Shown here one piece after another: positions 15,800 to 24,178 of a stretch of DNA of 44,530 nucleotides (position 1 is the stretch's first letter; every line of letters starts with the position of its first letter). The translations under genes and the position numbers were made by a program. The DNA lies in assembly GCA_004377365.1 (NCBI GenBank), contig SOHZ01000615.1, positions 1-44,530 of the forward strand. The letters are read 5' to 3'. Origin of the DNA: Anaerolineales bacterium. Lineage in GTDB: Bacteria > Chloroflexota > Anaerolineae > E26-bin7. The notes under the pieces are model-generated. The model was not told where the DNA came from. It saw only the letters and a list, made by a program, of their open reading frames with translations, and did not search any database.

Positions 15800-18700
15800 A
15801 GACTCAAGGAATACACCGTTGAACCTGTCCGGACTTCTCTCCCTCCTGAACGAATTACCTGCCTACCATCATCTGGTTGATACCCTTCAAAGGCCGAGAA
15901 GCGGCGGCCACTCCGATGGTCTTTTACCGAACCCTCAGACCACTCCCCTTAATTTGATTGCCCCTGCCCGGTCCTACCTCATCGCCGCCTTGCAGCAGGA
16001 TTTAGGCCGCCCCCTCCTGGTGGTGGCCGCCCAACCGGAGCGGGCACAGCAGATCTACGATGAACTGCGCGTCTGGTCGGCCACGCCAGAGGGCGTGCTG
16101 CGCTTCCCGGAGCCAGACGCTTTGCCCTACGAACGGGTGCCCTGGGCGATGGAAACTGTTGGAGAGCGCCTGGCAACTCTGGCTGCGTTATCCACTATCC
16201 CCTACCCCTTAGTTGTCACCTCGGCGCGAGCGCTGATGTACAAAACCATCCCTCTCGATGAGTTCAAAGCCAGTACCCACACCTTGCGTGCTGGCCAAAC
16301 CATCTCCTTGCAGAAGACGTTAGCCCATTGGTATGCCCTGGGCTATCGGCCGGAGAGCGTCGTTGAGGAGCCGGGCACTTTCAGCCATCGGGGGGGGATC
16401 ATTGACGTCTTCCCCCCGGGCAGCCCCTGGCCAGTGCGCATCGAGCTTTTCGGCGACCAAATCGAGTCGTTGCGTACTTTCGATCCCACCAGCCAGCGCT
16501 CGCAAGAGAGCATAACCTCTTTCACTCTGACACCAGCCAGCGAAGCTTTACCCCAATATGGCCAACGCGCGGCCGAGTTAGTGGCTAACCTGGAACTCAC
16601 TGGCTGCCACTTGCCAGCCCAAAGTGAGCTCAAACGCGACTGGGAAGCCCTTGCACGTGGGGAGGGCTTTCGAGGGCTCGAGTTCTATGTCCCCTATCTC
16701 TATCTTCAGCCAGGTATGCTGGCGGATTACCTCCCGGCCGAGGGACTTTTGCTCGTTGACGACTGGGTGGAACTGGAAGCTACCATAGAGGAGTTGGAAG
16801 CCCAGGCTATAAAGCTGCGAGAGGATCTGGCTGAGGCCGGGGATTTGCCTCGTGGGTTGAATGCTCCCTATTTCACCTGGCAGCAATTGGAACCCGTCTT
16901 GATGAGCCGCAGGACTCTGGTGTTGGGTTATGACTGGTCGGTCCTCGATGCTGACCTGGTTGATGCTCAAGCAAACGTGAGGGAAGCAAGGCCCCACGGC
17001 ACTGTTGCGCCGTTTCGTCCACGGTTGAGCCAGCATTTCACTCCTAGCCCTCGCTATGGCGGCCAACTCAAGCGGGTTTTAGAGGATTGCCGCTCCATGA
17101 CGGCTGAAGGGCAGAGGGTCGTCGTGGTCTCCCGGCAGGCGCGGCGGCTGTCCGAACTCCTGACCGAGCGAGGGCTACACGCAACTCCTGTGGCGGATGT
17201 CCCAGAGTCCCTCCCACCCCGCAGCCTTACCCTGGTGCAAGGGACGCTGGCCGAGGGCTGGAGATTGCGGCTTACAGGTGGCAAACTACAATCTATCGTC
17301 TGCAATTTGCTGACAGACGCCGAGATTTTCGGCTGGGCCAGACCATTGCCTCGTCGGGCCTCAAAGCCACGAGCCGTCACCCCAGAGACTTTCTTCTCCG
17401 ATGTGGCCCCTGGCGACTATGTGGTGCATATCGAGCACGGCATTGGCCTCTTCCAAGGCCTGACCAAGCTCACGGTAGATGAAATCGAGCGCGAGTATTT
17501 GCAAGTTGACTATGCGGCTGGCGACAAGTTGTATGTGCCTATCCATCAGGTAGACCGCCTCAGCCGCTACGTGGGGGTGGGTGATCGCCCTCCTGTCGTG
17601 CATCGCCTGGGCACGACCGATTGGGCGCGAGTCAAGGCCCGGGCCCAACGAGCGGTGGAGGACATCGCCAGGGACCTGCTGGAGCTTTACTCGGCGCGGG
17701 AGGTCATACCTGGTCATGCTTTTCCTCCCGATACCCCCTGGCAGGCTGAACTGGAAGCCGCTTTTCCCTACATAGAGACGAAAGATCAACTGGCGGCTGT
17801 CGAGGCGGTCAAAGCCGACATGGAGCAAGGCAAACCCATGGACCGGCTGGTTTGCGGTGACGTGGGCTATGGCAAAACCGAGGTCGCCCTGCGGGCTGCT
17901 TTCAAGGCCGTCATGGATGGCAAACAGGTGGCCCTTCTGGTGCCCACCACCATCCTGGCTCAACAGCACTACCAGACTTTTCTGAAACGCCTCAAGCCCT
18001 TTCCCGTCGAAGTGGAGATGCTCTCCCGCTTCCGTTCCCGTGGGGAGCAACAAAAGGTCCTGGAGAGGCTCAGGAAGGGACAGGTGGACATTGTCATCGG
18101 CACCCATCGCCTGTTGCAGAAGGACGTGGCTTTCAAGGATCTGGGCCTCCTGGTCATTGACGAGGAACAGCGATTTGGCGTAACCCACAAGGAAAAGCTC
18201 AAGCAGATGCGTAAGGAGGTGGACGTGCTGACCCTCACGGCCACCCCCATCCCGCGTACCCTGCACATGTCTCTGATAGGGGTGCGGGACATGTGCACCA
18301 TCGAGACTCCTCCAGAAGAGCGTCTGCCTATCATGAACCACGTGGGAGAATACGACGAAAGCCTCATCCGCAAGGCCATTTTGCGGGAGATGGCCAGGGG
18401 AGGGCAGGTCTACTTTGTGCACAACCGGGTGCAAGGCATCAACCAGATGGCCCAGCGGCTGGCCAAAATCGTGCCCGAGGCGAGCCTGGTCATCGGCCAC
18501 GGCCAGATGCCGGAGCGGGAACTGGAACGGACTATGCTAGATTTTGGGGCTGGCAAGGTAGATGTCCTGGTTTGCACCTCCATCATCCAAAACGGCCTGG
18601 ACATTCCCAATGTCAACACCATCATCGTCAACCGAGCCGACCGCTTTGGCTTGGCACAACTGTACCAGTTGCGGGGGCGGGTGGGACGCAGCGCGGTGCG

Positions 18701-19436
18701 AGCCTACGCTTACTTTCTGCACGCCCGGCACCAGCGGCTGAGCGAGACGGCCCGCAAGCGCTTGCAGACTATACTAGAAGCTAGCGAACTGGGGGCAGGG
18801 TTCCGCATTGCCATGCGGGACCTGGAGATCCGGGGGGCGGGGGAGCTCTTGGGCGCTCGCCAGCACGGTCATATCGCTGCCGTGGGCTTTGACCTCTACT
18901 GTCGTCTGCTGGCCCAGGCTGTGCGCGAGTTAAAGGGAGAGGAGCCCAGCCAACTGCTGGGTGAGGAAGCGGCACTGTTGCGCCGTGATACGGCCTATCT
19001 GCAACCCCTTCACAGCGGGGTGCAAATCAACCTGCCCCTGGCCGTCTCTCTGCCGGAGGACTATGTGCCCGATGAGAGGCTACGCCTGCAGTTGTACCGT
19101 CGCCTGGCGGGCTTGAGCACCTTGGCTGAGGTTGATGATATGGCCCAGGAGTTAGAGGATCGTTTTGGGGAACTCTCCCAGGCGGCGGTGAATCTGCTCT
19201 ACCAGTTGCGTCTGAAAATCCTGGCTGTGGTCGCTGGGGTGCAGGCCGTCTCCAATGAGGAGGGGCAGGTGGTCATCAAGGCCCAAGATTTGGGAAGAGC
19301 TGAGGAGAGGCGGTTGCAACGACGCCTGGGGAACAAGGCCCGCGTAGGCCGGCGGCAGGTCTGGCTGCCTCTGGATGCTCGAGACCGGTGGCGGGAGCTC
19401 CTGCCGGGCATCCTGCAAACAATGGCCGAAATGTAA
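15786..19436 (+). CDS. mfd: Transcription-repair coupling factor Mfd
   Basis: DNA translocase that removes stalled RNA polymerase and recruits UvrA for repair. It has 1216 residues (usual 1100-1200). Regions in order: UvrB-like N-terminal domains (~40-320, with FPEPDALPYERVPW and GTFSHRGGIIDVFPPG); RNA-polymerase-interacting CarD-like domain (~535-600, GDYVVHIEHGIGLFQGL); SF2 helicase with Walker A GDVGYGKTE (~693), DEEQRFGV (~791), TATPIPRTLHM and QLRGRVGR; and a C-terminal TRCF domain (~1060-1160, LPEDYVPDERLRLQLYRRL). It overlaps pth by 14 bases and is followed by a perfect terminator. Confidence 0.97.
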   Translation: MYTIRDSRNTPLNLSGLLSLLNELPAYHHLVDTLQRPRSGGHSDGLLPNPQTTPLNLIAPARSYLIAALQQDLGRPLLVVAAQPERAQQIYDELRVWSATPEGVLRFPEPDALPYERVPWAMETVGERLATLAALSTIPYPLVVTSARALMYKTIPLDEFKASTHTLRAGQTISLQKTLAHWYALGYRPESVVEEPGTFSHRGGIIDVFPPGSPWPVRIELFGDQIESLRTFDPTSQRSQESITSFTLTPASEALPQYGQRAAELVANLELTGCHLPAQSELKRDWEALARGEGFRGLEFYVPYLYLQPGMLADYLPAEGLLLVDDWVELEATIEELEAQAIKLREDLAEAGDLPRGLNAPYFTWQQLEPVLMSRRTLVLGYDWSVLDADLVDAQANVREARPHGTVAPFRPRLSQHFTPSPRYGGQLKRVLEDCRSMTAEGQRVVVVSRQARRLSELLTERGLHATPVADVPESLPPRSLTLVQGTLAEGWRLRLTGGKLQSIVCNLLTDAEIFGWARPLPRRASKPRAVTPETFFSDVAPGDYVVHIEHGIGLFQGLTKLTVDEIEREYLQVDYAAGDKLYVPIHQVDRLSRYVGVGDRPPVVHRLGTTDWARVKARAQRAVEDIARDLLELYSAREVIPGHAFPPDTPWQAELEAAFPYIETKDQLAAVEAVKADMEQGKPMDRLVCGDVGYGKTEVALRAAFKAVMDGKQVALLVPTTILAQQHYQTFLKRLKPFPVEVEMLSRFRSRGEQQKVLERLRKGQVDIVIGTHRLLQKDVAFKDLGLLVIDEEQRFGVTHKEKLKQMRKEVDVLTLTATPIPRTLHMSLIGVRDMCTIETPPEERLPIMNHVGEYDESLIRKAILREMARGGQVYFVHNRVQGINQMAQRLAKIVPEASLVIGHGQMPERELERTMLDFGAGKVDVLVCTSIIQNGLDIPNVNTIIVNRADRFGLAQLYQLRGRVGRSAVRAYAYFLHARHQRLSETARKRLQTILEASELGAGFRIAMRDLEIRGAGELLGARQHGHIAAVGFDLYCRLLAQAVRELKGEEPSQLLGEEAALLRRDTAYLQPLHSGVQINLPLAVSLPEDYVPDERLRLQLYRRLAGLSTLAEVDDMAQELEDRFGELSQAAVNLLYQLRLKILAVVAGVQAVSNEEGQVVIKAQDLGRAEERRLQRRLGNKARVGRRQVWLPLDARDRWRELLPGILQTMAEM

Positions 19437-19472
19437 AGACCCTTCGGGTTTCGGAAAACCCGAAGGGTCTTT
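19435..19472. terminator. Strong bidirectional terminator between mfd and hdrCB
   Basis: AAAGACCCTTCGGGTTT (19435-19451) and its exact complement (19456-19472) form a perfect 17-bp stem with a 4-nt loop. A T-rich end is present on both strands, as expected between convergent genes (mfd on plus, hdrCB on minus, stop at 19484). Confidence 0.9.
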
Positions 19473-19483
19473 TGCTTGAATCG

Positions 19484-20929
19484 TCAGGCACTCAGCAGGC
19501 CCTTTTCCCCCAGAAACCTCACAGGGTCCACAAAATGCTTGTCCAGGCCCAGGGTCTTGGCATCCAGCCCGAAGGCAACTCCCATCAGTTGAGTGAAGTA
19601 GATGATAGGCAGACCAAAGCTCTCTTCGTATTCTTTCTCGATCTGTCGCTGGCGGGAGTCGAGATTAACTTGACACAAAGGGCAGGCCACGATGACGGCT
19701 TCCGCTCCCACTGCTTTAGCGTCGTGCAGCACCTTGCGGCTCATTCCTAGAGCGATGGGGAGCTGGGTGATACCCAGCGAAACGCCACAGCAGTCGGTTT
19801 TGTAGGACCAGTCGAGGGATTCGGCGCCCAGTGTCTCCACCAGGCGGTCCATGTTGGTCGGGTACTCGTAATCTTTGACTTTGGTGAGCTGGGGCGGCCG
19901 GGTGAGGGCACAGCCATAGTAGCAGACCACTTTCAAGTTCTCCAAAGGTCTGGTCACTTTCTCGGCCACCGTTTCATATCCCACCCGCTCAGTGATGGTC
20001 GTCAGCAAGAGGTCCATTTTCAGGCCCCTGGAGGGCAGGTAGTCCGTCTGAGCCCGGACTTCTCTGGCCAGTTCCTCGTCCTCGGCTACATTCTGAGTAG
20101 CAGCTCGGAAGCGTTGAAAGCAGGAGGGGCAGGGGAAAGTCATGTAGGAATGACCTTCCCGTTCCATCTGGGCCAGAGTGCGCATGGGCAGCACTGTAGC
20201 ATAGACGTGATCTGTGGAGTGGGCCGGAGTGCTACCGCAGCAGCACCAGTCCTTTGGTTCCTGAAGAGTCCATTCCAGCGCCTTCGCCACCGCCAGGATG
20301 GACATGTGGTATTCTTTGGACGTGCCGTGCAAGCTGCAGCCTGGGTAGTAGGCGATGGTCCTGGGGTCCGTCACTGCTGGAGAGACGGGGCCTGCTCTTG
20401 GTTTGCCCCGGGTGCCCCGGCTGGGGATAGGATTCAGCTTGCCATCACGGAACATTTTGAGGGCCATGCCCACATCCTCGCCGAAGAGTTGCTTAAAGTC
20501 TAAATCTCCCCGCAGGAATTGGCGTATGTAAAGTTCGCCCATTAGCTGCAACTCGTACATCCTTCCGAAGTAGCGGATTCCCCGCAACATGGCCTCGTAG
20601 AAATCGGGTACATCCGGCACCTTGGGCTTGATCCCCTCCCGCCGGGCCATGATTCGGAAGACGTCCATGATGGCCGTAATGTTGATGCCCTGGGGGCAGC
20701 GGGTGGCGCAGGTCTCGCAGATGGCGCAAAGCCAGATGGTTTTGGAGTTGAGGATCAGGTCCTTCTGGCCGAACTGGGCTGCGCGCAAGAGTTGATTGGG
20801 CGTCAGGTCGAAATGCTCAGCCACAGGGCAGCCGGCCGTACACTTTTTGCATTGATAGCACAGGTAGACGTTTTCGCCACATTCTTCCTGGATGTAGTGC
20901 GCCAGGTCAGTTTTGAGTTCTATGGACAT
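19484..20929 (-). CDS. Heterodisulfide-reductase-like HdrC-HdrB fusion
   Basis: A 481-residue iron-sulfur protein joining HdrC and HdrB. The HdrC part has two [4Fe-4S] motifs: Cys24/27/30/34 (CYQCKKCTAGCP) and Cys68/71/74/78 (CAICETCATRCP). The HdrB part has two CCG domains: Cys198 (YYPGCS), Cys229-231 (WCCCG) with Cys267/270 (CPSC); and Cys340 (YYGC), Cys380/381 (DCCG) with Cys416/419 (CPLC). These motifs bind the unusual non-cubane clusters in methanogen HdrB. It lies 16 bases downstream of the MetF-like gene. By analogy with Moorella MetFV-HdrABC-MvhD it carries electrons within a methylene-H4folate reductase complex, not to CoM-S-S-CoB. Confidence 0.88.
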   Translation of the reverse strand: MSIELKTDLAHYIQEECGENVYLCYQCKKCTAGCPVAEHFDLTPNQLLRAAQFGQKDLILNSKTIWLCAICETCATRCPQGINITAIMDVFRIMARREGIKPKVPDVPDFYEAMLRGIRYFGRMYELQLMGELYIRQFLRGDLDFKQLFGEDVGMALKMFRDGKLNPIPSRGTRGKPRAGPVSPAVTDPRTIAYYPGCSLHGTSKEYHMSILAVAKALEWTLQEPKDWCCCGSTPAHSTDHVYATVLPMRTLAQMEREGHSYMTFPCPSCFQRFRAATQNVAEDEELAREVRAQTDYLPSRGLKMDLLLTTITERVGYETVAEKVTRPLENLKVVCYYGCALTRPPQLTKVKDYEYPTNMDRLVETLGAESLDWSYKTDCCGVSLGITQLPIALGMSRKVLHDAKAVGAEAVIVACPLCQVNLDSRQRQIEKEYEESFGLPIIYFTQLMGVAFGLDAKTLGLDKHFVDPVRFLGEKGLLSA

Positions 20930-20945
20930 AGGTTCATTCCTCCAG

Positions 20946-21920
20946 CTAATCCATCGTTGGTCGGGGCTGTAAGCCGGCCTGTTTGGTAATTTCGTCCACG
21001 GCCTCTTCCCATTCGATGGCCATGATGTGCACGCCGGCCACGCCCGGCATCTCCCTCACTTGTTGGATAACCTCGACGCATATCTGGACGCCTTCGCGTT
21101 CCGAGGCTTCGCGGCGGCGTGCTTTTTCTTCCTTGGGAATGCCCTCTACGGCGCTCTTCATGCGGTCTACGTATTCCTGGGGTACGTCCATACCCGGCAC
21201 GAAATTGGCCATATATCTGGCTGCACCAAAGGTCCTGATAGGGCTCACCCCGGCCAGGAGGTAGACCTCGTCCAGCAGCCCCATATCGCCGCAACGCTTG
21301 ACGAACTCGCGGAACTTGGGCACGTTGAAGACAATCTGAGTCTGGATAAAGTCGGCGCCAGCAGCGATCTTTTTGGCCAAGCGGTAGGGCCGAAAGTCGA
21401 AGGGATCGGCGAAGGGATTGGCTGCAGCCCCGATGAAAAAGCGAGGCTCGACGCCTTTGACCGGGTCACCGCACATGAATTTCTTCTCGTCGCGCAGGTC
21501 TTTGACCATGCGGAGGAGTTGCATGGAATCCAGGTCGAAAACGTTTTTGGCCGTGGGATGGTTGCCGAAAGTCTGGTGGTCGCCGGTCAGGCACAGCAGG
21601 TTTTTGATGCCCAGCGCCGACGCGCCCAGCAGGTCGCTCTGGATGGCGATACGGTTGCGGTCACGACAGGTCATCTGCATGTTGGGCTCAATCCCCATCT
21701 CCAGCAGCATGACAGCCACCGACATGCTAGACATACGTACCACCGCTGTCTGGTTGTCGGTGATATTGACCGAATCCACGTAGCCTTTGAGATAGTTCGC
21801 CTTTTCACGGATGACCTCCGGGTCGGCGCTCTGGGGTGGGCCTAACTCGCCTGTGGCAGCAAAGTGCCCAGCGGTGAGAATCTTTTCCAGATTGCTGCCT
21901 GCTTTCAGTGTGTTTGTCAT
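20946..21920 (-). CDS. metF: Methylenetetrahydrofolate reductase, MetF subunit
   Basis: Reduces 5,10-methylene-H4folate to methyl-H4folate with bound FAD, in the methyl branch of the Wood-Ljungdahl pathway. The 324-residue protein has the MetF TIM-barrel pattern: TGELGPPQSADPE, VDSVNITDNQ, QMTCRDRNRIAIQSDLLGA, NLLCLTGDHQ, FIGAAANPFADPF, AGADFIQTQIVFN and LLAGVSPIRT. ATG 21920 is chosen because GGGAGGA lies about 5 bases upstream; an adjacent ATG at 21923 is the alternative. It follows metV by 10 bases, and as in acetogens the two are expected to work together. Confidence 0.92.
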   Translation of the reverse strand: MTNTLKAGSNLEKILTAGHFAATGELGPPQSADPEVIREKANYLKGYVDSVNITDNQTAVVRMSSMSVAVMLLEMGIEPNMQMTCRDRNRIAIQSDLLGASALGIKNLLCLTGDHQTFGNHPTAKNVFDLDSMQLLRMVKDLRDEKKFMCGDPVKGVEPRFFIGAAANPFADPFDFRPYRLAKKIAAGADFIQTQIVFNVPKFREFVKRCGDMGLLDEVYLLAGVSPIRTFGAARYMANFVPGMDVPQEYVDRMKSAVEGIPKEEKARRREASEREGVQICVEVIQQVREMPGVAGVHIMAIEWEEAVDEITKQAGLQPRPTMD

Positions 21921-21930
21921 CATTCCTCCC

Positions 21931-22707
21931 TCACTTTGTCTCGAGCCGAAGGTCCTCGCGCACGATCTTGCGCGGGCCACCGTGGCGGCTGGAGGTCCAA
22001 TCCTTGACCGGCTGGATCTCGCTTGCAAGTATAAGGTCCAGCTTGCCCAGGGCCTCGAGACGCTCGTAGATGAGATGCCAGGCACATTCGATTTCCTCCA
22101 TGACCGGCACCTCTTTCCCTCTCTTGTTCACCGTCGTGACCGGTTTGCCACCCTCCATCTTGACCCGTTTCACCTCGCACAGGCCATTTTGCGAGCCGCC
22201 GCAGGGGCCGTTGAGCAGGCTCTTGGAGCAGCGGGCGACGGGGCAGATGCCGCCGGTCAGGGCCAGCACGCAGTTGCCGCAGGCCTGGCAGCGTTCCGCC
22301 CAAATGCCCTGCTCGGTGGGCTGACCCAGGAAGGTGGTATTGAGGCCAGGCAGGGTAATTTTCTCCGAGAACTGCTCGTTCATGGTCTGCACGCCGATGC
22401 CACAGGCCAGAGACAAGACGACATCGGCTTCTTTGATCTGCTCGGCCACCTCATCGTTGTACTCGTACTCGCACTGGCGCTGCACCGTGGCTTCGACGAT
22501 TTCTTTCCCTTCGGCTACGCTCAGGGCAGGGTTTTGGCCATCGAGCTTGGTGGCCATACGCAGCGAGGAGGCCAGGATGCCCACCTCCTTCTCCCCGCCA
22601 GCGAAACAGACGGTGACGCAGGTGCCGCAGCCGAGCACCAGAACTTTTTCATAGTCGGCAATCATTGCCTTGATCTCATCAAAGGGCTTTTGTTCGCCTA
22701 CAATCAT
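21931..22707 (-). CDS. metV: MetV-like iron-sulfur/zinc subunit of methylene-H4folate reductase
   Basis: A 258-residue partner of MetF (methylene-tetrahydrofolate reductase C-terminal domain family). An N-terminal cysteine set (GCGTCVTVC, Cys27/30/34) precedes a Rossmann-like middle. A second cysteine cluster (CQACGNC, GGICPVARCSKSLLNGPCGG) lies at about residues 138-170. Residues ~60-67 (PALSVAEG) are the translation of an in-frame REP-like palindrome in a loop. Start ATG 22707 has GGAGG 7 bases upstream. In Moorella thermoacetica MetV is required with MetF. It lies between mvhD and metF. Confidence 0.85.
   Translation of the reverse strand: MIVGEQKPFDEIKAMIADYEKVLVLGCGTCVTVCFAGGEKEVGILASSLRMATKLDGQNPALSVAEGKEIVEATVQRQCEYEYNDEVAEQIKEADVVLSLACGIGVQTMNEQFSEKITLPGLNTTFLGQPTEQGIWAERCQACGNCVLALTGGICPVARCSKSLLNGPCGGSQNGLCEVKRVKMEGGKPVTTVNKRGKEVPVMEEIECAWHLIYERLEALGKLDLILASEIQPVKDWTSSRHGGPRKIVREDLRLETK
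22507..22526 (-). repeat. REP-like palindrome inserted in frame within metV
   Basis: The minus strand reads CCCTGAGCGTAGCCGAAGGG, an imperfect 20-bp palindrome known as a REP-like repeat in diverse genomes. Inside genes it yields the peptide LSVAEG, exactly as seen here. The reading frame is kept. Confidence 0.8.
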
Positions 22708-22793
22708 GTTTAACCTCCATAATCGGGACGCTTGAAATAATGCTAAAAGTCGCCTTCTTCGGCGGTAATTTCCTATCTATAATAGCGGTTGCC

Positions 22794-23225
22794 CTATGCC
22801 ACCTCAGCAGAACTCCCATTTCCCAACGGATTCGGTCCCAGCGCCCGGATGCGCTCCGTCATCTCGGTGGCGATTTCGGCAAAGCGGACTCCTTCGGCTG
22901 ACGAGAGGAAGTACATCTCCAAGCGCTCGCCGCCCAGGCCGATCTCATCGAGCAGTCTCTTGACATAGTTCACCCGTCGCTCGGCGTTGACATTACCATC
23001 CAGGTAATGGCAGGTTCCCTTCAGTCAGCCGGCCACAAAAATGCCGTCAGCCCCCCGCTCGAAGGCTTTGAGCGCGTACAGGACATCGAACTTGCCGGTG
23101 CAGGGCAGCTTTACGATTTTGACGTTCGTTGGGTACGAGAGGCGCATCGAGCCTGTCAGGTCGGCGGCGGCGTAGGCGCAATAGTGACAGGCAAAGGCCA
23201 GGATTTGGGGTTCGAATTCGGTCAT
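22794..23225 (-). CDS. mvhD: MvhD/VhuD-type [2Fe-2S] subunit with predicted selenocysteine
   Basis: A 143-residue electron-transfer subunit linking HdrA to partner enzymes, read through an in-frame TGA at 23025-23027 (residue 67). Before it: MTEFEPQI, Cys13/16 (CHYC), Cys42 (KLPCTGK), GADGIFVAG. After it: LKGTCHYLDGNVNAERR, LLDEIGLGGERLEMYFLSS, FAEIATEMTERIRALGPNPL, stop TAG at 22794. The paralogue at 29095-29532 has Cys69 (VVACPLGNCHH) exactly where the TGA lies (VAG-U-LKGTCHY). A perfect 7-bp stem with loop TGGAT starts 15 nt after the TGA, fitting a bacterial SECIS. Selenocysteine forms of this family (VhuD) are known in methanogens. The ATG has AGGAG at good distance. A nonsense mutation is the alternative but explains less. 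Confidence 0.85.
22991..23009 (-). promoter_or_regulatory. Candidate bacterial SECIS stem-loop
   Basis: On the minus strand CATTACC (23009-23003), loop TGGAT, GGTAATG (22997-22991) form a perfect 7-bp stem. It begins 15 nt after the TGA, so the loop begins 22 nt after it. The second loop base is G, as the bacterial SECIS consensus requires a G in the first two loop positions. It lies within the coding region, as bacterial SECIS elements do. Confidence 0.75.
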
Positions 23226-23234
23226 CTTTGGCTC

Positions 23235-23606
23235 CTAGAGGTATCTCAATTGCGACTTGATCTCACTAGCCGTGACCTTGTTGAGCAAGTCAAGCAGCTT
23301 GGCGATCACAATTTCGTTGTCGCGGCGTCTCTTAGCGATAATGATGCCATAGTGTCCTCTTTCAGAATCAAGATACTGCTTATGCAACTCTTTGAAGTCA
23401 TCGCGGTTGTGAGTCACGACGGTTCGTCCTTGGCCAATGGCAAACTCCAGTTGCTCGTGATCCTCTTTCTCAAGCATCTCGGCTTCGCAGGCATGGAGAA
23501 CGTTGTAGCCTCGATTTCGCAGGTTCACCATAATCTTTCGCGAAACGTCCTCATCGAAGTATAGCTTGATATAGAGGGCAGTGAACTCGTGGTTGTCGCG
23601 GGTCAA
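23235..23606 (-). CDS. DUF5615 PIN-like toxin-type protein
   Basis: A 123-residue protein with the DUF5615 pattern: YIKLYFDEDVSRKI at the N-terminus, GYNVLHACEAEM, GRTVVTHNRDDF and YGIIIAKRR. The acidic residues in FDEDV and NRDDF correspond to PIN-like active-site positions, so an RNase toxin role is plausible. It starts at TTG 23606, overlapping the TGA of the upstream antitoxin-like gene by 4 bases (TTGA), with AGAGG upstream; no ATG or GTG is available before the domain. DUF5615 genes are typically paired with DUF433 genes, as here. It lies 9 bases before the selenoprotein mvhD. Confidence 0.8.
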   Translation of the reverse strand: MTRDNHEFTALYIKLYFDEDVSRKIMVNLRNRGYNVLHACEAEMLEKEDHEQLEFAIGQGRTVVTHNRDDFKELHKQYLDSERGHYGIIIAKRRRDNEIVIAKLLDLLNKVTASEIKSQLRYL

Positions 23607-24178
23607 TCTGCAACCTCTGTGACTTTGTTTCTCAGGATGTGGTACTCTATCTCGTCACGGTGGGTATCGTAGTAGCTCAAAGCATCGAAAATCTGACCTA
23701 GGCGCAAATGCGGTAGGTGTTCCAGGATTTCGTCTGGAGATGCGCCTAACTTCCACCACTCGACTATGGCTCGCACCGATGTGCGTGTGCCATAGATGAT
23801 CGGTTCGCCACCAACTACGCCCTCCACTTTGACGATGCAAGGATGCTCCGTACGCTCTACTTTCGATTTGTAGAAACGCTGATCTGCGGCATCCTCTGCC
23901 TCGAGGACGGTGTAGGGCTCCCTGCCCTCCCGAAGTCGCTGCAACTCCTTTTGGGGCAAAGTGAATTGAGCGTAGACAGGAGTGACCACCCTATCCGCCG
24001 CCCTCTGCGAAAAATCAATGACTGTGAATCCCACGATCTCGTCTGATTCCGGGTCAATTCTAACCAGAAAACCATTTTCTTGCTCTATACACAGGGCCGA
24101 ATCGGAATCTCCCAGAGTTACGTAGAGAATATCTTCTTCCCTATCGTAGTGATAATTTAAAGCTTTGGCTTTATCCAT
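23603..24178 (-). CDS. DUF2283-DUF433 fused antitoxin-like protein
   Basis: A 191-residue fusion of two families that normally occur separately. Residues ~8-60 (YHYDREEDILYVTLGDSDSA, then GFLVRIDPESDEIVGFTVID) match DUF2283. Residues ~117-180 (VVGGEPIIYGTRTSVRAIVE, WWKLGASPDEILEHLPHL, LGQIFDALSYYDTHRDEI) match DUF433. Both families are usually small antitoxin-like partners. It overlaps the downstream DUF5615 gene by 4 bases and the upstream gene by 22 bases, so the three are translationally coupled. AGGGGGTGA precedes the ATG. It may neutralise both neighbours (inference). Confidence 0.75.
   Translation of the reverse strand: MDKAKALNYHYDREEDILYVTLGDSDSALCIEQENGFLVRIDPESDEIVGFTVIDFSQRAADRVVTPVYAQFTLPQKELQRLREGREPYTVLEAEDAADQRFYKSKVERTEHPCIVKVEGVVGGEPIIYGTRTSVRAIVEWWKLGASPDEILEHLPHLRLGQIFDALSYYDTHRDEIEYHILRNKVTEVAD

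Noticed and set aside
17361-18500. 379-codon open frame on the minus strand
   Set aside because: It is antisense to the mfd helicase region, whose motifs are unambiguous.
22794-23225. mvhD as a nonsense pseudogene or as a 66-residue gene (23025-23225)
   Set aside because: The frame after the TGA is fully conserved, the TGA replaces a family cysteine, and a SECIS-like hairpin follows. A truncated product would lose two cluster or redox positions. A pseudogene is kept only as the less likely alternative.
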